DNA of 64,000 nucleotides. It comes from Mucor racemosus. Its lineage: Eukaryota; Mucoromycota; Mucoromycetes; Mucorales; Mucoraceae. Below the pieces are notes generated by a model. It did no database searches. It was given only the letters and a program-made list of their open reading frames with translations, and had not been told where the DNA came from. The position numbers and the translations under genes are program-made. Numbering within the stretch: the first letter of the stretch is position 1; each line of letters begins with the position of its first letter. Below are positions 46,524 through 55,900 of the stretch, in pieces. The stretch covers positions 3,348,001 to 3,412,000 of the forward strand of contig JAPEHQ010000001.1 in the NCBI GenBank assembly GCA_027405735.1, read 5' to 3'.

Positions 46524-46790
46524 AGGTGGTAAAAGTTATCGCTTTTCTTGATCAAATCATTTTGATTCTTAAACCCGCATAGGGTGTATCAAAAGTTAGA
46601 TAACAAAAAAATGCTTTAACTTCTGAATAAAGTATAGTAATAACAATGATAATAATATCAAAGAAACAGAACCAGAGAGACAAGACCAGATATACCAAAT
46701 TGAGCTAAAAAAATAAATAAAGCATATGAGAAATCAGGTATTTCAAATTGAGAACAGATGTTGATATTACTTTTTGAACTTTCAGTGATG

Positions 46791-48243
46791 CAATTTCTTC
46801 ATGAATTGGAACCAGAGGAACATTAATTTAGACCAGAAGCGTATAAATTTAAACCAAATGAGAATGAATTGAGACAAGGCATGGGTAAATTGAGTACAGA
46901 TAAGTAAACCTTGACACCAGAAAAACAAGAATTGAAATCGGATAAACATAAGTTTGGACCAGATGAGCATGAATTAAAATGAAATAAGCATGAATTAGAA
47001 TAAAATAAGCACAAATTAATACCAAATAAACATAAATACAGACCTGAATAACACGAACTTAGACCACAAGGATACGTCGTTAGACCAGACGAGCAATGAA
47101 TTAAGACCAAAAGAGCACAAATTAAAACCAGATTAACGTTACTGTAGACCAAATGAACATGAGTTTAGACCTGAGGTACACGAATTTAGGCTAGAAAAAC
47201 ACAGCGGTAGACCCGAAAAGCGTAAATGGAGACCAGATTAGCAAAAATAGAGATCAGACTAGCATGATTTGAGATTTGAAATGTATGACGTTAAACCAGG
47301 CGTAAAGGAATTGACACCAGATGAGCATTATTTGAGACCACTGAAGTAAAAGTTTATACCTAAAGAACGTAAAATTAGACTAGTTAAAAATAAATCAAGA
47401 TTAGATAAGTAGATGAAGTACACCGAGGCCAGTTAAAAATGAATTAAAAACAGATTACCATGAATTAAGACCAAATGTAAAGAAATTGAGACCAGATAAG
47501 CATGATTTGAGACCCGAGGATGATGAATTTTGACCAGATACCTAAGAATTAGATTAGATGAGCATTATGTAAGACCATTAAAGTAAAAATTCATACCAGA
47601 ACTGCGTTAATTTAAACCAGATGAGCAGGCATTGAGACCAGATGAGTAGGAATTGAGACCAGATGAGCATGAATCGAGACCAGAAGTGTATTTTGTTAGA
47701 CCACATGAAGATTAGTTGAAACCAGATGAGCATGAATTAAAACCAGATGAGCATGAATTAAAACCAGATGATCATAAATTGAAACCAGATAAGTAAGGAT
47801 TGAGACCAGATGAGCATGATTTGAGACTAGATAAGTAAGAATTTATGTCCAAAGTACATAAATTTAGAATAGCCGCAAATAAATTAATAAGACCAGAAAA
47901 GTACGAATTGAGACCAGAAAACCATATATTTATACCTGAAAAGCATGAATCGAGACCAGATATTGTAAAGAAATACCATGTTGTGCTGAGAAAGTCCTAA
48001 TGCTGCAAAGATACCGGATGTTAGTGTTGTGAAAAGAGACTGCATTTTATAAAAAGAATCACATTACCTTGAAACGATACCAGCTTTTATAGAAAGAGAA
48101 CCGCTTTTGCAGAAAAAAGAACTCCATTACTTGCAGAAAGGACACCGCACGTTGTAGTAAAAGACACAATAGTGCATACAAAACTAGGTGTTCAAGACAG
48201 ATATCAGATATTGCACAGATACCTCATAGCTATCAACTATTGG
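46791..48243 (+). pseudogene. Decayed heptad-repeat coding region, right arm
   Basis: The 21-bp array (46791-47951) reads on the plus strand as heptads of the form L-K/R-P-D-E-H-E, for example KPDEHELKPDEHELKPDDHK near 47725-47785, broken by recurring TAA/TGA and a few frame shifts. After it, an open stretch of about 60 codons ends at the TAG near 48258 (TAFAEKRTPLLAERTPHV, then QDRYQILHRYLIAINYWF) with its own RT..LAE heptad. I infer an ancestral acidic/basic heptad protein, now inactive. An identical, mirror-image copy lies in the left arm. Confidence 0.5.
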
Positions 48244-48475
48244 TTCAAATCATTTTAGCTCACCGTGGCCAGGAGTGCGCCAAAAATCAGATATCAATAG
48301 CTGATAACCGCCAGGTAAATAATCAAAAGAACCAAACGCAGATAGAATAAACCCCGTATCAGGATGAGCTAAAAGAAAGTTAAACAAGTAGAGCCACTTG
48401 TTTTTCTTTTACTCAAACCTGGATACTAGGAAAGTTTATGATAAAAAGCTTCGTTAAAATTTCACGCACTAGGCG

Positions 48476-48625
48476 TTACTTTAACGTCGAAACTCCCACC
48501 CAACCTTCATCAGCCACGTATGGAACTTTATCTTGCGAGATACTATAGTAGGTCTTAGCCAACAACGGATAAGGCGCATACAAGATAGACTCGTGATTCC
48601 ACCAAACTATATGATTTTGCTTCAT
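48476..48625 (-). other. Short less AT-rich ORF, right arm (49 residues)
   Basis: Mirror copy of 40046-40195. Same comments apply. Confidence 0.35.
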
Positions 48626-49601
48626 CAAATTTACCTGGTTGTTATTAAAAAAAGGAAAAAACAGGGGGCCTTTGTGTTTTTGAATAAACCCTAAAATTTG
48701 AATTCCATTGATGACGTCTTCAAAATTTTGTGTAATTTGATTGAAAAGCTATTTATATACCGAAAAATCCGGCTGTCATATCATAGATTCATTAAAAAAT
48801 TGCAAAAGCGAGCCCGTAGAGCAACGCCGTAATTGAGCATAGCAAGATTGAATGGCTAAGTCTCGTATACTATGGTATATAGTATCTAAGTTTTAAATAA
48901 AAAAAAAGCGCCTTTTTAAACTTTTCTTATATTTAACCACGTGCGGTCTGAAAATTCAGTTTTTGTAGCGGACATTTTTTGGGGCTCATTTTATCCTTAC
49001 TAACACTCATGATTTTGATCAAAAAAAAGAAAAATCAAATTTTGATACCAAAATCAACGTTTAAATATACCACATTATGAGAGAAAATTGTAGGCATAGC
49101 TAATATGCATTTTATAAAAGCTTAATATTAAATGTCAAGTAATGAAAATTTGCACTTTTGCCCCAAAAACGATTTTTTGGTTAAAGGATTTTCATGTAAT
49201 ATTTTGCAATAAAAATGTTTGTTGTTTTTTATTGAGCAAATAGAGCGCTAAATTCTGCATATGTGTATACTTTTTGTTTTTATAATTGGTGGTATAATTA
49301 ACTCTAGATTTGCAAAAACAGAAAAAAAAAATTAAAAAATGTCAAAATTGATGATCTGGACAAGAATAATTTGTGAAATTAATATTCCGCTTATAAGCCT
49401 TGTAAGGCTTAAAAATAAGAGACTTTATAATACTTGAAAACTTTTTCAAGGATTTACGGTGCTGTACCCACTTAATTCAAGCTTATTACTGTAAAAATTT
49501 ATACATGTTAATATTGTGTGGTAGTTTATTTGATGATAATATAGTCTTATTTGATAATCAATGCGCTAGAGGTAATTTACATTATTAAGTTTTATTCTTA
49601 C

Positions 49602-49696
49602 CATTCCAACATCATTATCATAAACATAAACATGGCCAGCACTGGGACCTATTGCCACCTCTTTACCCTCTTTGTCCCAAGCCAATTTATTCAATG
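49602..49696 (-). pseudogene. Dynein intermediate chain-like WD40 exon, right arm
   Basis: Mirror copy of 38975-39069, identical in the bases read. Two intact copies of a 30-codon exon without its gene. Confidence 0.5.
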
Positions 49697-50644
49697 CTTT
49701 ACCACAACAAACTTACTTTTAACCTATAAAAATTGATTTATTAGTAAAATCAAGTAACAACAAGCTAATATGTAATAATTATGGTGTACCGTTGGTAGTT
49801 GGTAGTTGGTAGTGGTATACAAGTCAACATCTTGTTTTCCTCTTCTTAGCTGCTGTTGGCCACTAATAAATAGAAATAAATTCTTTTTAGAACTAAATAG
49901 ACTAACATGAGTTTATTCATTCATTCAAATCAAGTAGATACTATACATACCTTTACAATCACCAATTTTTCTATAGGTAGATATCGACTTTAGACCAAAA
50001 AATCATTCATTATAACGTAGATAATGGAACAAAATGATTAAGTCCTGGATGCTTTTTTTGTTTGAGAAAGATATTATAACGCGCCCTAACATTAACAGTT
50101 AATAATTTATTTCCAAATAAACAATAGGAAAATCATGCACTTGTACCCTGGTACTTGATTTCAGTTTATAAAAAAATGGTGGTCTTCTTATTATTGTAAT
50201 TTTAAACGTAAATAAAAGAACTGAGGAGGAAAGAGTAGGGAAGAAAAAAGATTTTGTGTGTTATAAACAGGAATTCACAAAGGCATAAATACTTTTAGTG
50301 TTACCAAACAGGTTGTTGTCGTTGTTGTTCCCATTTGGTCCCCGAAAAAAGAACATGGGCAGAACTCTTTCAAACCCCAAACCCCAAATTGATATATCTC
50401 GTCAATAAGGCAATTCTGTTAAATCAGAGTAGCTCACATCTGTTTTAAACCACTTAAATTATCTTTGTTATTAATTATATTATGATTGATATACTTTAGT
50501 AAATTGACTAAAAAATCTGCATCTCATTGCTCTGCTCATCTGGGCTGCCTGATCGGCACAAATTTTTTTATTCTGCCCATCTGTGCAGATCATTATGCCC
50601 ATGGAAAGCATAGTTTGGCCGTAATGTGCTTAAAAAATTCCACG

Positions 50645-51190
50645 ACTTTGAGGTTTCATATCTCTGCAAAAAGTTAAGCTATGTTAGCACTTTCTAATAA
50701 TAATAGTAAAGCTTATTTGTTTTGAAACGCTCTATAACACATATGATAGTGTATGTATTTTTTGAGCACATTTATTTTTCTGACAGTTTTTTTGGAGCTT
50801 TTTTTAATATTCATGTCATCAACCCCGTTAAGCTCTCTCATAAAATGTCAAAAGAATCTTAAGAAATAACCTTGCCAGAATATTACACATTTATTAACAA
50901 TGCATCCTTTGGATATATTTATAGACATTAATTATAATTATTACTAGAGTTTTACCATCTAAAAATATGATGTAAATCAATGATCCGCATTGATTTACTG
51001 TAACACTAGAATTATAGACTGAGACCTTGAATGTGAAACCTACGATGAGTATTGACATAACATCTCAGACCCAATTTAGTTTTTCTCAAAATACATTGAT
51101 TTAACGTGGAGATATCTATCTCAAAAAATGCGTACAAAAAAATATCTGCGTTTTTAGCTTCAATTTTACCCTTGTATACCATCATGTTTG
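50645..51190 (+). repeat. Dispersed repeat family A, copy 5 (partial, split)
   Basis: Begins inside the right arm (TTTGAGGTTTCATATCTCTGC) and continues past the arm boundary to about 51190 (CTTGTATACCATCATG). A solo LTR (50841-51062) interrupts it at GAGCTCTCTCAGACCC. The 5' half and the 3' third of A are missing. Confidence 0.72.
50841..51062. mobile_element. Solo LTR of the chromovirus family
   Basis: 222 bp, a diverged copy of the 245-bp LTRs at 52448 and 58274 (shared: ATGTCAAAA..TCTTAAGAAAT, GTTGATTTACT-like block, GACCTTGAATGTG and ATTGACATAACA). It is flanked by a perfect 5-bp target duplication TCTCA (50836-50840 and 51063-51067) and sits in repeat A. This fixes the LTR ends as TGAAATGTC...GACATAACA. 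Confidence 0.85.
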
Positions 51191-51339
51191 ACATCTTAAA
51201 TTAATTGCTAAAGTAAGGGAGAGCAAGTGTTTTACTTTTGAAGCCTTTATACTCGCTGAAAAACCAACATGAATAGAAATACCTCTTTTGCCAATATTCT
51301 GTAGCATCTCAAGTATAGCCTTATATTTTTTATTTCTTA

Positions 51340-52382
51340 ATTATTTATTGAAATGGGGGCACGCTCCAATTTTGAATATCACCATATAAAATTGTATAAT
51401 CAGATATGTACATGTAACTGAGCTTGAATCCAAAAAGTGTTCAAATGGAAAAAAAATTCAAAAAAAACCAAAAAAAACCTTGTATGTTTAATTGCTCACA
51501 AAAATGCATAGTAAGTTGAACTAGCGTATTAAATATCTTGGGTTTAGTTTTTAATTCTGAATCGTTCTGTGTAGATTTTGAAAATGTTTTTCTCATAAAA
51601 TCCCTAGTAAATTTAATGTCAAATTTTAACGGTTTTTGATCAAAAAGTGCCCTTCATTCAAATGCAATCCTAAAATATTTTATTTTCACATTATGCGCAA
51701 AAACATTATCTACAGAATGAGTATTTATACGTAGCTTTAGCTCTATTTTTCGTGGGGATATACATTTTTTTGATTTTTTTTTTGGTCGGCGAAATTTTTT
51801 CCTTGTATATCCTCGTCCAAAATTGATTCTTTTTTGTTATCACCAAAAATCAATCATTCAATCTCAATTTTCTCGACCAAAAATCAATATTTTTTTACGA
51901 GATAAAATTCGTTAGATAGACGTTAATGAGTACTATCCTATGGTTTTAGTTTTGCATACCTGTCATCCCTTCATGGATCTCTATAACAGAAAAAGTGCTC
52001 TCACAAAATTTATAAAAAAATAAAAAAGTCTTTTCAGCCATCCAAAACCTAAATATCCCGGTAGAGAATGAAAAATAAAGTAGACTTTACTTAATAACCA
52101 TCATTGTAATACCTTAGTATTTTCTCGACTTATTTTCATTTCAAATGCGGGTTTTCAATCTTAAGCTGGCCATTTCTGAATCATTCAAATTAGTGTTAGC
52201 TTTCCTTGTAGTTTGTCAGGCTATTACTATATTAATGAATATTGTCGACAGCTTACTGCAAAAAGAAAGATGCAAAAGCCTCGAAAACTTGGAGGGAGCT
52301 TATCCATTTTCATAAAATTCAAAGCGCTCTCGGATATGTATAAACTGTTTGTAAATATTTTTTTTTTGTATACTGTATAGCA
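51340..52382 (-). repeat. Old copy of the palindrome element: repeat C plus arm fragment
   Basis: 51340-52322 matches the reverse complement of 43268-44280. At 52323 it jumps to sequence matching 45769-45825 of the right arm (AGCGCTCTCGGATAT...TGTTTGTAAAT). About 350 bp that lies between those points in the palindrome is absent. The same old copy resumes at 58524 beyond the retrotransposon. Confidence 0.68.
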
Positions 52383-52386
52383 TTGG

Positions 52387-52438
52387 TGTCGAGCCAGGTT
52401 TTTCCAGCCAAATTTATTAGTGTAAGCTGGGCTCGACA
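52387..52438. repeat. 52-bp hairpin with 9-bp perfect terminal arms
   Basis: TGTCGAGCC at one end and GGCTCGACA at the other, with AGG/CTG-rich next bases partly pairing. It is much more GC-rich than its surroundings. It sits between the old element copy and the left LTR. It could be a tiny MITE-like insertion or a repair scar. Confidence 0.6.
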
Positions 52439-52447
52439 ACATCCCAA

Positions 52448-52692
52448 TGAAATGTCAAAACGGTCTTAAGAAATAATCTTGCCAAAATATTACACTTTTT
52501 ATTAACAATACATCCAGAGGATGTATTTATATACTTTTCATTATAACTATTACACAGAATTACTATCTAAGAACATTACACCAATTTACTAAGACGCATG
52601 TGAATCAACGTGTACACCTGTTGATTTACTATAATACCGAATATTGACTGCGACCTTGAATGTGCGACCTAGGATATGATATTGACATAACA
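52448..52692 (-). repeat. LTR (3' LTR of the chromovirus)
   Basis: 245 bp, identical by eye to 58274-58518. On the element strand it starts TGTTATGTCAATATC and ends GACATTTCA. A purine-rich tract (GGTGTGGGATGG) lies just inside, as expected for the polypurine primer site. Confidence 0.9.
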
Positions 52693-52997
52693 CCATCCCA
52701 CACCAACATAAGCATTATGTGATAAAAGATAGTGATAGTTGTTGTAGTTTGTTGTAATTGTAATTTGTGTATAAGTTGGTTGACATAACGTGAAAAAAAG
52801 AAAAAATAAAAAAAATAAAAACGGCAATATTGTTGATATATGATAATGTACTTCTTGTTGATTGATCTTCGTTGTACAATAATATAAACTTCAAATTTAG
52901 ATATTCAGGGGCAACCATTAAAAACCTCACATTCCAAAAACCCAGTGGGATCAAAAAGGAAATGTTAAAAGGAAAAGGTATAGCCTTCATCTAACAT

Positions 52998-55900
52998 TTA
53001 AATCGTATCTTCTGCTAATAATCTTTCACGCTTCTTCTTGGACTTCTCCTCGCGTGTAGCAATCTTTCTTGTATTAATTGATTTAGGAGCTTGCTTTCCC
53101 TTACCATTAGATTGCGTATTAGCATCTACTCTCGCCCAATAATGTTTAATAACATCAGGAGAATCAAATGATGCTGGTGGTTCCCAAGAATCATGATCTT
53201 CTGTGAAATTCTTCCATCTTACTAAATATTCGTAATTGGGTGGAGTACCTCTATGCTTTATAATAGCTTGTACTTCATACACATCTGAGTTATCTTCCTT
53301 TGCATCATTCGTGCTGATCAACTTGATCTGTTGTGTAGGTACATCTCTAGCTAAGAATGTATCAGTTTTATCAGTAAGAATATAGCTTCCATTTTTAGTT
53401 ATTCCATGTATATAAAATGGGCCTTCATAGTTAGGATCAGTTTTCCTATTCTTATTTTCTATATTCTTGATCATTACAGTAGATCCAATTGGATAAGGTT
53501 TCTCCAAGATTCTATGTCTCTTTCTAAAGTAACTACTATCCTTATCCTGTGTCTTTAGTATTTGGTCTCTAATTGCTGGAACAATAATTCTATCAATTAA
53601 ATCGAGCTTCTTTTTAAATGCTTCCACATCGATTTCTCTTTCATGAAGTGTAGGTTTATCTCCTCGATAATCCTTAAATTCATTAGGTGCTCTATGAAAC
53701 ATTACCATGAATGGCATCATCCCATGCAGTCTAGATCTATGTACATTTAAACTTAATGCTGTTCCATTAAGGTACAAATCCCAATCTTTGCTACGACCTT
53801 CCAACATCTTCATAATTATTGTTTTTGCAGACTTTACTGCAGCTTCACAGCAACTATTACCTTGGGGCGTAAATGGTAAACTTGCTCTATTCTCAACCTC
53901 AGCATGTTTAAGTATCTTTTCAAGTAATTTATTATGGAATTCTGCACCTCGATCATGACCAACGATACGTGGGTAGCCGAACAATGAAAAGATAGATACC
54001 AATTCCTTTGCAACAGTAGTAGCTGATTTATCTGGAATTGCACGTAAGATAATAAATCTCGAGAATAGATCTAGCACTACTAATATAAAATTATTTCCCC
54101 TTGGTGTAGTGCAATCAAATCCACCTAGATCAAATACAACATGATCCATTATCCCTTCAGGAGCTTCTTGCTTTGGTGGATGGTAGACATGCTTAGCTAA
54201 ATTGAACTGTCTGCATTTATGGCAATTTGATATATATTTCGTAATATCTTCCCTTAAGCCTTTCCAATGCATATTCAAATCTTGGTGTATAACTTGCTCC
54301 ATTGCATGAATACCGAAATGCCCAAGTAAATGTGTTTTTTCTAATATATTTTGTTTTTCTTCATCACTTGCAGGCGTTTCATAAACATCTAAATGACTAA
54401 CGCAGAATAATAACTCTTCGTTCTTATTCTTCAATTTGTTTACATACGCTGTCAATTTAGCGTTGTTAAAAAGATCAGAGGTTTCCCTCGGAATGATTAC
54501 TTTTGGTGATCCGGAGATAACGGAAGTATCGCATGCAATAAGGTTATCATGTGCTTCCTTAAGTTTATCTTTCCCCTTATTCACAACATGTAATTTCCTC
54601 TTTTTCTTTTCTTCTACTACATTGTCTACTACATGTTTTCTCTTTCCTTTAACCTTTGTATCAATATCTTGTTTAACTAAATTCTTTTCATTAACATGAT
54701 TTTTAATTAAACGCTTATCACCACTCTCCACCAGCGTATTGTATGGCCAGAAAAGACGCGATAAGGTATCAGCCAAGATATTGTTAATACCACTACAAAA
54801 GGTAATATCAAAATCCATTTCAAAAATTGTATCATAATAGTTCTCAACCATTCGATCCAATTTAGGTTGCGAATGTAGAAATAAAATACCACGATTATCC
54901 ACAAAGAGATGGAATCGTCTTCCATACAACCATTGATGAAACTTTTTAAATGCATAGACAACTGCAGCTAATTCTCGTTTGGAACTTCCCCATCTTTGCT
55001 CTGATGGACTCAAACTGCGTGCAATAAAACCAAGATATTTTATTTTATTACCAATAACTTGATACATTGCAGCGCCAATTGCATAGGCAGAACTATCTGT
55101 AACAACACAGATTGGATAATGTAAGTTAGGCACACTCAACACTGCTGAGCTGACTAATAATTCTTGCAATTGCTTCATTAATTTAGTATGTTCTGGTGTC
55201 CATACTTTAGTAATATCAGGTGCATTTCTCAATTTATCTAGTGGTGCTGTCAACATCGACAAGCGTGGCAAATTAGAACGAAAAAAGTTAATCAATCCTA
55301 AACGTGAACTCAATTCACGGCTACTTTTAACGGTAGGTTCCCAATCCAAAACATTTGAAACCTTTCGAGGATCTAATGCTAAACCCTCACTAGATAAGCA
55401 GAAACCCAATATATAAATGCTCTTTTGCGCAATATGCAATTTTTCAGTATTTATACGTAAGTTTGCTTTAGTCAAGCGATCGATAACGATTTTAACTAGT
55501 TCTGTATGCTTTTTCAGGTCGTTTTCAGTATGTATAGTGACATCATCTATAAAGTGAGTGGTAGTATCACTGATATCAGCAAACAAATTAGAAAGTATTT
55601 TTTGTGCGTGCGATGAGACCATAGTCAATCCGTACGGGCAGTGAGAGAAGGACCACGTCAATCCCTCCATATCAGTGAACGTCAAATACGATCTTGACGA
55701 TCTGGATATTTTAAATGCATGGAAACATTGCGATAAGTCAATGACAGTATAGAGCGAATGCTTCGACATCTTACGATGCAAATCACTTATCAAGGGCAAT
55801 GGGAAACGTTCAAGTTTCTCAGGATCTAATGCATTATTTATCAAACGACAATCAATTACCACACGGTGCTCTTTTCCAGTGTATTCACCATCACTATTTT

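Larger units (their letters stand above)
45422..50739 (-). repeat. Palindrome, right arm (5,318 bp)
   Basis: Reverse complement of 37932-43249 (partner position 88671-x), see the left arm for contents. At its outer end the repeat A sequence continues without a break past 50739, whereas the left arm's outer end stops inside it. That makes this arm the more likely original and the left arm the inverted copy. Confidence 0.95.

Noticed and set aside
37932..50739. Maverick/Polinton DNA transposon
   Set aside because: Long inverted arms fit superficially, but no integrase, polymerase B, ATPase or protease is visible, and the arms make up most of the structure.
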